Positions 1-13,564 of a DNA stretch of 64,000 bases are shown here, piece after piece; the stretch's first letter is position 1, and each line of letters opens with the position of its first letter. Position numbers and translations under genes: made by a program. Below the pieces are notes generated by a model. The model did no database searches. It saw only the letters and a program-made list of their open reading frames with translations, and was not told the origin of the DNA. The stretch comes from Coniella vitis (lineage: Eukaryota; Ascomycota; Sordariomycetes; Diaporthales; Schizoparmaceae), in assembly GCA_011317545.1 (NCBI GenBank), contig WUJK01000012.1, positions 151,501-215,500 on the forward strand, written 5' to 3'.

Positions 1-1865
1 AATTAGATTCTATATCGATAATACCTTAGCTATAAGCGACTTTTATACCTTTTATAGTATTAAGTTTATAGGGTTTTATCTTCTTCTTCTAAGGTATCCG
101 TTCTCTATTAATAACGCTTAGGGATATAAAGTTTCCTTATACTCCGCTATCTAGGAGTATTATATAGTATTTATCGTTAATTCGTATTACGATTTTTAAA
201 TATTTATATATCGAGCTATCTATTATATAAAGGGACTTTGCCGTAAGTCCTAATCGCTTATTATCCCTTATAGGCGATCCTTGCTTTTTAGGTTCTATTA
301 TTCTTATTATACTCTAAGGGCTATTATCTATATTAGGTTCTTAGCTTATTATATTCCGTATTATATATATACCATAGCTTATTACTATAGGCGCGCTTAA
401 TTTTCTTCTTTTATATAAGTAATCTATACTCCGGGCTAATTATCCTTAAGGTTATAATAGGTATACGCTTTATCCGTTAGGTATTCTACGTAATCGGCGC
501 GCTTATAGAAGCTATAATATATAGGTTCTACGTATATAGGCTTTATAAGCTTTTCCCTTTATTTCTATTCGTATATTCTATATTAGTCGAGCGCTTTTTC
601 TTACGTATAAGGTATATACTAGGGTATTATATATTAGTACTATTTTACTTACCGCGTAGTATATTCGTAGGGGGTATTATATATAAGGCTAATACTAGCG
701 TAGTTTCCCCTTATTCTAAGTACTTTATAATAATCGCTATTATCGTCGTTATAAGCGAGGATATTATACCCTGCCTTATATATAAGGAACTATTTATAAG
801 TTACCTTATATTTAAAGTATTATCTATAATTATATATAATATAGGCGAACTATATAATCTAATAATACTTTTCGTAGAGGTAATTAATTCGCGCGTCTTC
901 CTATATAAGGGGGGTTTCGTCTTAATAGATTATTATCCTAAATAATTCTCTAAGTATAATACTATAGATAAAGTAGTATATATCTCCTTTATCGATATCT
1001 TCGTTTATAGAGCTTTCTAATTCTAAGCTCGTTTCTTCGTTAATAGTTTAGGTACTAATATTCTAACCGATACTAAGCGTTTCCTATTATTCTATAATTT
1101 CCGTAATACTATTTTATAAAATATCCGTTTCGTTAGGTAGTTCGTACCCTTTTATATCGCGTTAATAGGGGTATTCCCTAATAAGCTAAGCTTACTACTT
1201 TATTACTAATCTTTCGAATAGATTATTATCCGTTAGGAGAGGTATTTTCTAGGTAATTATACCTTATCGTTCCTTATAAGGTTTCTAAGGGAACTATCCT
1301 AAGCCTTACTTTACCGAGAGGTATATTATATAATTATCCTTATAATAAAAGGTCTAGTTAAGGAGTCTATAATCGGAGTTATCCGATACTTATTCTAAAA
1401 GCTAGTTTTAGCTAGGAGTAGAGTCTATAGTCTTACGTATTATAATATTAGCTTATCGTCCTTCGGGGACTTTCTTAAATTCTCTAGGTTTCTTAAGTTA
1501 TCGGTATTCTTATACGAAATAGCTTATCTTATTATAGTTAAAGTATTCCTTACTTATAATTTTACGCTAAACTATATCGAGCTTTATAAGTCCTATATAT
1601 ATAATGCCGCTAACTACTATACCCCGTTGCTAGAGGCTACGGTTAGTTATCTATTAAATCCGCCGTCCTATATTAGCGTAATTCCTCTATATAATATAGC
1701 TTCCTCCTTTCTTATTTTTCTCTATACGTTTTTATAGAGACGGTTATCGATATAGATAATATTATTACTAAATATCGTAAAGTCTTCGGGCTAGTCCTGC
1801 TTAGAGATTTCGTCCTTAACCTTATCCTTAAGTCCTTTATAATAGTATTCTATAAGGTTCTTATC
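1..1865 (-). mobile_element. Element D, internal part (Gypsy gag/protease remnant)
   Basis: The left edge of the window is the reverse complement of the gag-protease stretch of element B. For example, 1-220 matches about 15920-16130, which holds the retroviral-type aspartic protease motif Leu-Asp-Ser-Gly, and 1700-1865 matches about 14250-14420. This is therefore the minus-strand element whose 5' LTR lies at 9759-10232. It is cut at 1865 by insertion of element E, with the 5-bp duplication ttatc at 1861-1865 and 9060-9064. The pol part and the other LTR lie beyond the left edge. No frame is intact, and stops are frequent as expected after RIP. Confidence 0.85.
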
Positions 1866-2204
1866 TATAAACGGGCATCGAGAGAGCGTTCGCAGTTTCG
1901 ATCCTAATTTCTATTATTAACTAACTTAAGGACAGAAATAAGGGTAGTATCTATATAGTAGCGCGAGAGCTACTCTTAAGTAGCTCTTACGTTTAGAATC
2001 TACCTATAGATAGAGTTTTCTATAGGTCTACCGTCGATACGGGTCCTATTACCGATAGTCTTTTATACGGCTTATAAGCTACTCGGAAGACGCTCTTATT
2101 TAGCGCTTATATAATACTAGTCTCTCGACGAAAAGGGAATATACTAACTAAGGCTTTATACCCTAATATACCGAAGCTATATATTTACCCGTAGGCCTAT
2201 AATA
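1866..2204 (-). repeat. 3' LTR of element E
   Basis: A 339-bp direct repeat aligned with 8721-9059. Differences are mainly C/T and G/A transitions. The ends read tataaac...aata, compatible with an original TGT...ACA that RIP changed. The duplication ttatc precedes it at 1861-1865. Confidence 0.92.
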
Positions 2205-2216
2205 TTACCCCCCTGC
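2205..2216 (-). other. Polypurine tract of element E
   Basis: Read on the minus strand this is gcaggggggtaa, directly next to the LTR at 1866-2204. This is the position of the second-strand primer in an LTR element whose pol runs on the minus strand, and it supports the assigned orientation. Confidence 0.7.
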
Positions 2217-2689
2217 TTAGGCCGAACGCCCTCCTATAGAGCCGTATATAATATAATAGCTATCTAAAAAGTATAATAATATAACGCGGCTACGCCCGCT
2301 TACCCTATTAAAGGAGCCTTATCCTTATACCTAACGAATATAAAAGGAGTCTTATATCCGCGGAGCTCCCTTTAACCTAGCTCTCGGCGAGTCTATAAGT
2401 TCTACTACCTATTATTTATTAATAGAATAATAATAATACCCTTAACTTAGTAAATAGTTATAGATACGATATCTTTATTCTTAAAGCCTCGAAAAAGTAT
2501 AAATACCCCTTTAACCCCTACTCTAGGGGTTATTCCTTCCTCTTAATTAAACTAAAGCCTTTATAAGTTATACGAAACTAACCCCTATAATAATAAGGTA
2601 AATATTACGCTTTCCTTATTCGTCCTCTACTTATACTTAGCTCTACTAATAGTATAAACGTTACTATTTACTCTAAATAAGCTAGTATA

Positions 2690-3633
2690 GCTCCTACCGC
2701 TATACCTACCGCCGCCGCCCCCGCTATTACTATAGGCTTTATAGCTACTCCTATAGTAATAATACCCGTAGCTATAGCTATAGCTGCTCCTACTACGCCC
2801 GCCGCTATTCCTACCGCTATTATCCTCGCCCCTACCGCCGCCTAGCTCGATAAAGCTATTAATAAGCTTATTTAGAGCGTTATCGCTATTAACCCGTAGC
2901 TCTAACCTTATATTACCCTCCCCGAGGGTATTAGGGACGAATAATACCTACCCTATATTATAAAGGCTTCTAAGAACCCCCTCTCCCTTTACCTCTATAA
3001 TATTAGTAAATAGCGCTTCCCCTACTTCTTTATAGCTTATTAACTATTATAACTAGCGCCTATTATTTCTACTATAGGACGAATAAGAAGGGTAAGAACT
3101 CCGGCTATTCCTATACCCCCCTTTACTAAACCGATAAGATATATACCGCTATTATTACTATAGTTAACTATTCCCTCGCTTATAATACTTCCGACCCTAG
3201 TATATACTACTCCTTCCTTATTCGCGCCTTCCTATACTTATATACTCTAGATATTCTCCGCCCCTAGGCCCTTACCGCTCTTGCTATACGCTATACCTAT
3301 AACTACCTACTTAAGTTAAATAAGATTTAGGCTAGCTATAATAAGGTCCGGTTATTAAATAATAAGTATACCTATAATATATATATCTATTACTCCTTCC
3401 CTATTTATATCCTACTAACTTTATACTAGCGCTATAGCTATAAGCTTATATACCGTTAGGCGGTAGCGTTAGAGGATATTACCGACCTATTAGCGAAGCT
3501 TATAAAAGGGGGTAGTAAGGATAAGGGCTTAGTTAATATTAAAGTAAAGCGTAGTATTAATAATAACCCTTATTCTAATAAAACTAAGGAGAGTAATTCT
3601 AATAGTAAGGAGGAGGTAAGTAAGGATAAGTAA
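2690..3633 (+). pseudogene. Antisense reading frame inside element E (function unknown)
   Basis: Between the integrase/chromodomain end of pol and the 3' LTR, the strand opposite to pol carries protein-like sequence. The clearest part is an open stretch of 58 codons including the stop at 3460-3633, starting AVALEDITDLLAKLIKGG and ending in a Lys/Ser/Asn/Glu-rich tail. Upstream, near 2690-2850, a frame rich in Ala, Pro, Thr and Ile is readable with only a few TAG/TAA stops. I do not recognise a family. It may be an accessory antisense gene of the element or a captured host fragment. The extent is approximate because RIP stops hide the start. Confidence 0.4.
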
Positions 3634-6600
3634 GTAGCTATATTAGCGCGTATTTTATATATAGTTTTCTTTTTATCTATAATATTTAATTTCCCCGCTC
3701 TTCTTTTCTATAACTTTAAGCTATCGTAACTTATAGCGCTACCGTAGCGTTATTCGAACTCCTTAAGAGCAATTATATCTTTAAATTCGGATAACGGCTA
3801 TTAGTCTAGCTAATCCTATCTAACCTACTTAACTAGGACTTTATATTATAACGTTTCGTCCGTTTTCGTATAGCCTCTACGTAGCTTATTATATACTCTA
3901 ATAATACTTTCTACCTAATACTCGGGTTCCTTTCCCTCTTTAACTATAATAGGGTTAAGCTAGTATTCTCTCTATACTTATAACGGGAGCGGGTCTTATA
4001 TAGCTTAAATTGGGAGATCTATATAGAAATAAGGGTAAATACCCGGCGGGATATCTAATTCTATTATATAAGGGCTAATAATATATATTACGGTATATTT
4101 CTTATATAGCTAGGCTAACTTCTTTAAAAAGCGGTCGGTAGTAATATTTCGTAGGGAGAGCTAAACCTTATCGCCCTTAATAAGCCGCTCTATAATTACT
4201 TATAATTTATTCGTAGATTCTTCTATTTATTATTATATAACTACTATTATAGCTTAAGCGAAAGTAATTACGTTTTTAAGCTATTAAACGAAGTTCTTAG
4301 CCTAAACTCTAAGCGCTCGCGCTAATAACGTATTATACTCTACCTATTCGATTAGATCTATATAATAGCCGTATAGGATAAAAAATAAGCTAAGGCTAAT
4401 TATATTAATATCCCTATTATTAATAGCTAGTTAAGCGCCGGGTAGGAGTATCGGCTAATCTAATTATATATATATAGCGAATACTCGGAGGTAGTTTATA
4501 ACCTCTTAGTTTACCCTTTCTATAGCTTTATCCGTTTATAGGTAGAAAGCGGTACTTAAGCGCTACTCTATCTTTATAAGCTTATATAATCGGTGTTAAA
4601 ACCCTCCTACCTAATTCGAGCCTCGGTTACTAACTATTACCTTAGGGAAACTATAGAACCGCTAATAATAGTATAAAAACCGCTCTATATATACTTCCGC
4701 GCTTATACTATATATAGCTTTAAGTATAATAGCTTTCGTTAATCGGTTTATAATTACTATTAAGTAAGCCTCTCTTATATTATCCTTATAGGGGAGGTCG
4801 ATTATAAAGTCTACGGATAACTCGCTTTATACCTATTTAGGCGCTAATAGGGGCTTAAGAAGGCCCTTCCTCTAATATCTCTATACCGTCTTATATTTAT
4901 AGATATCGTAATAATAATATCCCTCCCTAGGTAGCTAGATAGGGTAGAATCGTAGATACTCTATATTAGTTTAATATATAGGGGTTCCTAATCTAGTAAT
5001 TAGAGCTATTCGCGGAACCTAAATAATCCTTTCTTATCGATCGAATACTCCGCTATAGATACCTTAATAGGCTTACCTTCGGATATCCGTAGGTAAGGGG
5101 GGAAAGAGCGTTTACCCCTACGGATTATACCTATAAGCTAGGAGTATACCTTATTATATAAGGTAATATCGTTCTATAAGCGTTAGAGCTCCTCTTATAT
5201 AAAAACCTCGCTACCTATTAATAATAGCTCGTTATATATTATAACTTAGCTTATCTCTATCGATAGTAAAAGCTGGATTTTCCTACCGGTAAAGTATTCG
5301 TTAAATATATTATATAGTATATCCTACTCCCTCCTTAAAAGGGCGTTTAGATACTCGCTAGCTATTCCTATACGGTAGACTAAATAATATCGAAAATAAG
5401 CTATTATCTCGGACTAACGGACCTACCTTTCGGTAAAACGCTATAATATTATAAAATATTCGAGGTTCTTATAATCCGAGTAAATTATAAATAGTAGTAT
5501 AATACCCCTAAGCTCTATATCCTATACTTTTAAGTAATTAATAATAGCTAATAATTCCTTATCGTAGATCTTATAATTATACTTTATAGGGCTTAAGCAG
5601 CGTAAGTAATATACTACCGGGCGGAGGATATTATACTCGTCCCTTTAAAAGAGGTAGCCGCTTAATAAATAGCTAGAATAATTCGCCTTTAGTATTATCT
5701 CTTTATCCGGATCCTATTAAGCGAGTATAAGCTTACTAATAAAGAAATACTTTAGCTATTCGAATATAGCTTCTTCCTATTCCCTAAACCTAAATAAGAC
5801 CCCCTTCTTAGTTAAGGCTAGGAGGGGCCTTATAACTTCGGAATAATTAATAATAAACTAATAATAGAAGTTTATAAATCCTAGGAAGCTATAGACTCCT
5901 TTAACCGTCTTCGGAGCTTCCTAATCGCGTATAACGTATACCTTCTCGGGGTCTATATAAATCCCTACCCCCGCTTCGATAATAAAGCCTAGGTACTTCG
6001 TCTCGGTTACGCCGAATTCGTACTTTATAATATCTAAATTTAAACCTATTATTTCGAGAGCGTATAATACTAGCTTTACCTTTACTCGGTAATCTTTAGC
6101 CGTACCGTCGGTATATACTAGAATATTATCGATATAAGCTAAATAGAAGATATCTAGGTAGGGGTATAGAATATTATTAATATAGCGCTAGAATATTACG
6201 GGAGCGCCTATAAGTCCGAACGGGGTTATTAGCTATTCGAAGAGGCTATACCTTATATAAAAGGTAGTCTTCTATTCGGCTCCTTCCTTAATATAAAGCT
6301 TATAAAACGCTATTTATATATCGAGCTTAATAAAATATTTAACATTTATAATATTAGATAGGGTTTCTTTAATAAGGGGGAGCGGGTAACGGTCGGCTTC
6401 CGAAATAGCATTAAGCGTATAGTAATCTATATAAAAACGGAGGCCGCCCCCTAATTTCTTAATAAAGATTATAGGAGCTCCTATTAAGGAGCTATTAGCT
6501 CTAATATAGCTTATATCGAATAGCTCGGTAAGAGTCTTCCTTAATACGATAAGTTCTTCTCTAGATATCCCGTATAACGGGCCCTATAGGGCGTTTATAA

Positions 6601-8720
6601 TAAATTTATCTGCCTTCTTATATAGCCGAATCTTATAATCCGCTCCCTTTCTATATAGTAGTAATACGGAAGCTATATCCTTATTAAAGAGGTTCCGGAA
6701 TTTATAATACTCTAGGAGGAGTTTCTCGTTAACCGAGGATTCTACTTTCGGTAATAGGGCCTTAGTAATATCGGCTATTATAATACTAAAAAACGCTACC
6801 TAAGCGGTATTTAAGCGTTTTATACGCCGAACTTCGCTTTAGATAGTAAAGGTATTAATAAACGTATAGTTAAAGTTCTTAGGATTATATCCTTATTCTT
6901 AAACCTCTAATCCTCCTACTCGTTTAATACTTAGGCGGTACTTATAAGCTATATATATTACCCTCTCTCTTTCTACCTAAGGCTTTCTTAAAACGAGATT
7001 ATACTAAAGGCGGGGAATTATATAGGCCTAAATACGATATAAATACCCGTTTAAGTCTATATTAAGGTAGGTTATATAGCGGATAATAGGCTACTTATAC
7101 GATATTCTCTCCCTTAACGATTAATAAAGGGTCCTAAGCGGGATAGGTATATATAAAAGTCTTAATTTATATATAAGCGTCTCGCTTATAGCAGAATAAT
7201 AGTTATAGCTAGAATTAATAAGTATTAGGATAAATAGAGTTAAATTATAGAATAAGTTTATTATAAAATAGTTTCTATTTATCTAACGCTTTACTTCTTA
7301 TAGGCTAAAATCGAGATCTATAAGATCCTATATATAACTCTATATAGGAGTAGCTAGTTTTCCTCCTATTCTTCGGTAGTATTATTAAGGTCGATAAGGT
7401 TAGTATTAGTAATATTAATTTCCGTCTCCTATATAGCTCCTAAGCTAATAGGCGGGCGTATAGGTAGGAAGGGGTAATAAGCGATTCTATAGTTCGAACG
7501 TCTATACCTATAATAGAATCCCTACTCTTTCCTACGCTTAATCTCCGCCTAATTAACCTACCTTATACGCTACTTATTAGCCTATAAGGCGTTAATACTA
7601 GTTATAGCCGTATCCTTATCGAGATCCGTATAAGGGTTTTATAGTTTTTATCCGTTTTTTCCTATTTACTAGGTTATTCTAAAGCGCTATACTAAAGCTC
7701 CGGATAAATAGTTTAAGGGCGAAGTATAGCTATTATCTCGGATAATAATATAGCTTTCTAGCTTAGCCGAGATATAGAATACTTTCTTTACCTAATTATT
7801 ATATATTAACGGTATTTCTATATTAATAAGCTATATACGTAATACGCTATTAATAGCGCCCTTTAGGTATATTAACTTAGCTAAGTCCGGCTACTTTATA
7901 CCGCCGGAGTCTATTAATAACTTTTCCTATTAGGAGAAGAAGTTGGGGAAGGGTTAGCCTTTCTTCTAAATAAAGCTCCGGAGCCTCTAAGAAGTAGTAA
8001 TAGTATAGTTTTTATTATAATATCGGTAGCGGAGCTATTATAGGAATAAGGAGGGTTTTTAAAGGCTATACTCTCCTCCTATAATATAATAGCTCCTCGC
8101 TATAACCTTTATATCTCCCTTTAGATACTTATAGATTTCTTAGAACTTATCTATATAATTCCCGATAAAGTAGGTATCTCGAACGAGTTTATACCTTATA
8201 ATATACTCCTAAGCTAGGAATTAAGTATATATACCCTTAAAGTTCGCTAGCTAAGAAAGGGGCTTATATTTAGGTACGATTATACTCTCTAGGGCCTTAT
8301 CTATATCGATATTAGTATCTTCTATATTTTAGGAGGTAGGGGTATAGGTATCTTCTAGTTTATTAGGTACCGGGTTAGGGTACTCGGCCGCTAGATTATT
8401 AATACTTACTAATAGCTCCTATAATAGTAAGCTGCGGGATTATTCGATTTACGTAAGTTATACTATAAGCGCTTCTAGGTTTCGTACGCTATCTTCGCGC
8501 TACTATTATACTACTCCTTCGATAATATACCGCTACTCTTCTATTATTTAAATAACTATTTATTATATAGTTATTATTATATAATTATTATTATTATTCG
8601 CTTAGGTAGGGAGTTACCCGAATTACTCGTTATAGGGGTATAATATCCTAAGGCTATACGCTAAATAAGTATATAAATACCGTCGGATATATAGGGTAGG
8701 TAGGAAGGAAGTTAGTTAAA

Positions 8721-9059
8721 TATAAATAGGTATCGAGAGAGCGTTTATAGTTTTAATCCTAATTTCTATTATTAACTAACTTAAGGAGAGAAGTAAGGGT
8801 AGTATCTATATAATAGCGCGAGAGCTACTCTTAAGTAGCTCTTACGTTTAGAATCTACCTATAGATAGAGTTTTCTATAGGTCTACCGTCGATACGGGTC
8901 CTATTACCGATAGTTTTTTATACGGCTTATAAGCTGCTCGGAAGACGCTCTTATTTAGCGCTTATATAATACTAGTCTCTAGACGAGAAGGGAATATACT
9001 AACTAAGGCTTCGTGCCCTGGTATGCCGAAGCCGTGCATTTACCCGTAGGCCTGTGATA
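8721..9059 (-). repeat. 5' LTR of element E
   Basis: A 339-bp repeat partner of 1866-2204. It is followed by the second copy of the target duplication ttatc (9060-9064). It keeps slightly more CpG and TpG at its right end (for example gtatgccgaagccgtgcattt) than the left copy, so the two LTRs were mutated independently. Confidence 0.92.
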
Positions 9060-9064
9060 TTATC

Positions 9065-9758
9065 TTCCTAAGGGAGGCGTACTAAGAGTTGCTTAAAGCG
9101 GACCGTATAGGCTAAAGCAGACTTATTCTGCTTAAGTTCTATAAGTTATTATACTATAGTCTATTCTTCGTTAGGATCGCTAAATATTTCCTTAAGGATA
9201 CGTTCGAATCCTAGGAATAAATCGAATATATTCTTAGTAGTCGGCTTACGTTAATCGAGGTTACTTAGGTATTTAATATAGTTACGAAGTAAGGGTTTAT
9301 ATTAGATAAGCGCGTCCTTTTCGAATCCTATACCGGCTAGGATAACTTTATCGGGTTTAGTAGTAAACTATACTACGTTATATAGGAAGTACGCCTTATA
9401 ATACGTAAGGAATCCTTAAAGCGTTTTTTAGTTACCGTCGTATATAGCAAGTTTATCTATCTTATAGCTATTACCGGTATTTTAAATAATAGGCGCTAGG
9501 GGTATAGCGGCCGTAGCTTAGTATTATTCGAGCTATTAGGCCTACCTACGGATAATACGATTCTATTACTCCTAATTCTATTAGAGTATAGCGAGTTATT
9601 AGGTAAATTCGATTAATTAGTATATTATATTTTCCTAAGTTATAACCTAACGATATCCTTCTCCTAAGGTAGACGGGGTAGGAGTTTAAAGAGCTATTAT
9701 TATACTTAATATTACCTAAGAGGTATACGTAGACCGTATTAAATAAGAGTTATAAAAA
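9065..9758 (-). mobile_element. Element D, 5' internal part (leader and start of gag)
   Basis: This continues element D after the E insertion. It is the reverse complement of the region just inside the 5' LTR of element B: 9065-9250 matches about 14070-14250. Joining 1-1865 to 9065 restores the B-type sequence across the junction with a single ttatc. No open frame survives. Confidence 0.85.
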
Positions 9759-10232
9759 TATAATAATCCTTGCCTAAATCCCTAATTTTAGAAGTACCTA
9801 TAAGTTATATATTAGTAGGTAGGGAAGTATTATATTTAATTCTTCGTATATTATCGAGTAATATTAAGTATTATAAGTAATTAAGAGGGATTACCCTATT
9901 ATATAAAATAATACTTAGATTTATAACTAAAGACTATAAGGAAACTATCTAATATTAAGCCGTAAACTCCTATCCTTATATCCTTCTGTTATTAACTACT
10001 ATTCCCTAAATAGTGCCTTAGATCGTAAGAGTCGATAGCGACTTCTTCGGTCCACCTATATAGTTGTTAGGACCGCTAGCGGTCCTATCGGTCCTTATCG
10101 TATTATCTTTTATAATCCTAACCCTTATATTCCTTATATAAGAGATCCCCATCGATCCGTTAAGGTTCCGATTTGCTGGCATATAGTTGCGCTGGCCTGT
10201 TCCTGTAACCTGCATAACCGTGGGTCATAACA
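9759..10232 (-). repeat. 5' LTR of element D
   Basis: A 474-bp reverse complement of the LTRs at 13083-13564, 24336-24818 and 26775-27265. The outer end reads ...cataaca on the plus strand (TGTTATG... in element orientation). The next five bases, cgata (10233-10237), are the sequence of element A and probably one copy of the target duplication; the other copy would lie left of the window. Part of this LTR (10018-10230) is less AT-rich than the rest. Confidence 0.9.
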
Positions 10233-13082
10233 CGATAGTATTAGTATATATACCTATAATATAAAATCTATATATTAGAGAAAGCCTTCGATTAGTATAG
10301 AATTCGGAACCAGAATAAGGGATTTACTTATAAGAAGCCTACGTATTATAGCTTCTATTAGGAATCTATATACAAAGAATATATATAGGATAAGATCCGT
10401 ATATACTATAATATAAAAGATAGTACATAAGGGGCATAGTAACCCTATACTAAAGAGGAAAACTAAGCAAGGTTAGAACGATAATTATACGCAAGAATTC
10501 TATACGGAATATAATAGGCTAGGGAATTAGCTTAGACGGTAGCCCTCGAAGCCTAGAAAAAATAGCAAACCCTAAAAGATAAAGATCGCCTATAAGGGAT
10601 AATATGCGATTAGGACGTACGAGAAAGTCCCTATACGCAACTACGATAACGTTAGCATACGAGCATATTAAGCTATAAATATAAATTAACGGCAAAAACT
10701 ATATAGTACTCCTAGATAATAGAGTATAAGGAAATTTTATATCCCTAAGGGTAATTAATAGAGAATAGATACCTTAGAAGAAGAAGATAGAACCCTATAA
10801 ACTTAGTACTATAGAAGGTATAGAAGTCGCTTATAGCTAAGGTATTATCGATATAGAATCTAATTAATTACTAGTTATAATCTATAGATATACGATACTA
10901 ATAAACTTCGATATTACGGATACCGTATAATACGAGCTAATTCTAGGTATACTATAGTTAAGAAAGGAAAATCCTCGAATCGATTAGACTAATAGCTATA
11001 TTTTATAGGATAAAGCGGACGCTTAAGGAACGGTTATAATTAAGTGCGTAGGATCGAGTTTAATTACTAAGCGATACCTAATTAATAGGGGCTTAAACGA
11101 ATTTATATATACTTCTAAATCGAGAAGAGTTATTATAATAGCTATTAAAGGATATATTAAACCTCGATAGCTTATAGAAAAGGATCTAACAATAGTTAAT
11201 ACCTAAGAGAATAAGGGATATAGCAGATTAGGATATAATATAATAGGATTCTATAGATAGCAGGATATATTATTATAGCAGGTTTAAGAAGGAATAAAGT
11301 ATATATAACGATATCTCCTAGTCCTCGTAGTATATACGGAAGAAGATACATTTAGAGACCTCTCCGGTATACTAGAAGAGTATCGGAAGTTTATAAAACT
11401 ATTTTAAGGAAAATTCGATAATAATCTACTAGAGTATAAACCTTATAACTATAAAATACCACTTAAAGAAGGAGAATAACCAAAGTTCTTTCCTATCTAC
11501 GGATTAAATAAGACTAAACTATAAGCACTTAGAGAATACCTCGATAAAAACCTTAAAAAAAGGTTATATATAACTATCGTATTTACTAGCAGGATATCCG
11601 ATCCTATTTATACTAAAGAAAAACGGCAAACTATAACTATATATTAACTATCGATAGCTTAACGATATTACCATTAAAAACCGCTACCCTTTACATCTTA
11701 TTAAGGAATTATAAGATAGACTTAGAGGAGCAAAATAGTTTATAGTACTCGACCTTAAGGAAGGATATACGTATATACGTATAAAACCAGGAGAAGAATA
11801 GAAAATAGCCTTTAGAATACGCTATAAACACTTCGAATACCTTATTATACCATTCGGTCTTACTAATATACTAGCCTTATTTTAGGAAATAATAAACTAT
11901 ATCTTACGAGAGCATCTCGATTATTTTATAGTTATTTATCTCGATAATATTCTTATCTACTCCTAAATATTAGAAGAATACCGGTAATATATCCAAACTA
12001 TTCTACAAATCCTATAAGAGCACAATATATTAGTCGAGCCCACTAAGTGCCACTAGAATATATAGAAAGTAGATTTCCTTAGCTATACTATCGAGCTAGA
12101 GTAAATCCGAATATAGAAAGATAAAGTATAGGTAGTTAAGGATTAACCTATACCCCAGAACGTTAAGGACGTTAGATTATTCCTCGGATATATAAATTAC
12201 TACCGGATATTTATCCGTAACTATAGTTATATCGTAGGACCTCTTATAAGTCTTACTAGAAAAGACGTACGATTCGAATAGAATTAAGAAATATAGTAAG
12301 CTTTTAACGTATTTAAGGAAAGAGTTACGTTAGAACTAATACTCGCTTAGGCAGACCTAGAAAAGGAATTCGAGATCGAAACAGACGTATTAATATACGT
12401 AATAAGCGTATAACTAGGTTAACGAGATAACTAAGGACGACTTAGAATTATTGCCAACTTTAGTAAGAAGCTGAATAGACTAGAATCTAATTACGGAATA
12501 CTAGATTAGGAACTTATAGCAATCGTCGAATTATTTAAGGAATAGCGATACTACCTTATCGGAGCAAAGAAATAAATTAAAGTCTTCTTAGACTATAAGA
12601 ACCTTATAATATTCCTTACTACTAAAGTCTTAAACAAACGATAAGTTAGATAATACGAATATCTTTCGGAATTCGACTTTAAAATCACCTACGTTAAAGG
12701 ATAAGAAAACGCTAGAGTAGACGCGCTTAGCAGACGATTAGACTATTAAGGGTAAGAAAAGGATATCTAAGTAATCTTCGATAAGGACGAAGACGGAAAC
12801 CTAATCCCCCTATCCAAAGAACTTAATATGACGCTAAGAATCAACGGATAACGAATTAACCTCGATAATAAATCCGAGCAAGAATAGGATAGTTATATTA
12901 GAGAAATATATAAAGCCCTAGCATATAAATATTAGGGAATTAGGGCAATATATAAAAGGATCCAACGGTATTAGAACCCCAGGAACCTAAGGGAACGAAT
13001 TATAAAAATTATTAATAACTGCAATATCTATAAGAAGAATAAGGCAGAGCGATATAAACCTTACGGATTACTATAACCTCTA
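10233..13082 (+). mobile_element. Element A, part 1: protease to integrase N-terminus
   Basis: Plus-strand Gypsy pol remnant, homologous along its length to 15480-18352 of element B. The protease region is near 10700, with the Asp-Ser-Gly motif altered to Asp-Asn-Arg by G-to-A changes. The reverse-transcriptase active site reads YLDNILIYS near 11935-11965, and RNase H follows to about 12760. The frame then runs into integrase and stops at 13082, where element B is inserted with TSD ctcta at 13078-13082. The 5' LTR and gag are not in the window, because element D interrupts A at 10233. Many in-frame TAG/TAA stops show that it is inactive. Confidence 0.87.
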
Positions 13083-13564
13083 TATTATAACCCACGGTTA
13101 TATAGGTCACAGGAACAGGCCAGCGCAACCATATGCCAGCAAATCGGAACCTCAACGGACCGATAGGGATCTCTTATATAATAAAGTCATACTAAATAAT
13201 ACAACCAGGGTTAGGGTTATACAGGATAAGGGTGGACCGCAAGGACCGTACTACGACTCTATCGACTTAGACCGTAATAGTCGATAAGTAATATCGTCGG
13301 TCTAAGGCACTATTTAGGGAATAGCAGTTAATAATAGAAGGATATAAGGATAGGAGCTTATAGCTTAATATTAGATATTTTCCTTATAATCTTTAGTTAT
13401 AAATCTAAGTATTATTTTATATAATAGGGTAATCCCTCTTAATTACTTATAATACTTAATATTACTCGATAATATACGAAGAATTAAATATAATACTTCC
13501 CTACCTACTAATATATAACTTATAGGTACTTCTAAAATCAGGGATTTAGGTAAGGATTATTATA
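13083..13564 (+). repeat. 5' LTR of element B
   Basis: A 482-bp copy of the family LTR beginning tattataac (originally TGTTATAAC) and ending ggattattata. It matches 24336-24818, with differences mainly transitions. The target duplication ctcta lies immediately before it. Confidence 0.94.

Larger units (their letters stand above)
1866..9059 (-). mobile_element. Element E, full-length Ty3/Gypsy chromovirus (RIP-degraded)
   Basis: A 7194-bp element bounded by two 339-bp LTRs and the target duplication ttatc (1861-1865 and 9060-9064). Pol is on the minus strand. A reverse-transcriptase active site reading YLDIFYLAYIDNIL lies at 6121-6160, an RNase H-type motif reading NYKIYDKELLAI lies near 5520-5580, and a chromodomain-like stretch containing YKVLVK lies near 3760-3860. 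A purine-rich tract (minus strand, at 2205-2216) sits beside the left LTR as a polypurine tract should, so the right LTR is the 5' one. All frames carry many TAG/TAA stops at former Gln/Trp codons. The element is dead, and it sits inside element D. Confidence 0.92.

Noticed and set aside
10018..10215. 65-codon minus-strand open frame
   Set aside because: It lies entirely inside the LTR of element D, in a part less affected by RIP. No family features.
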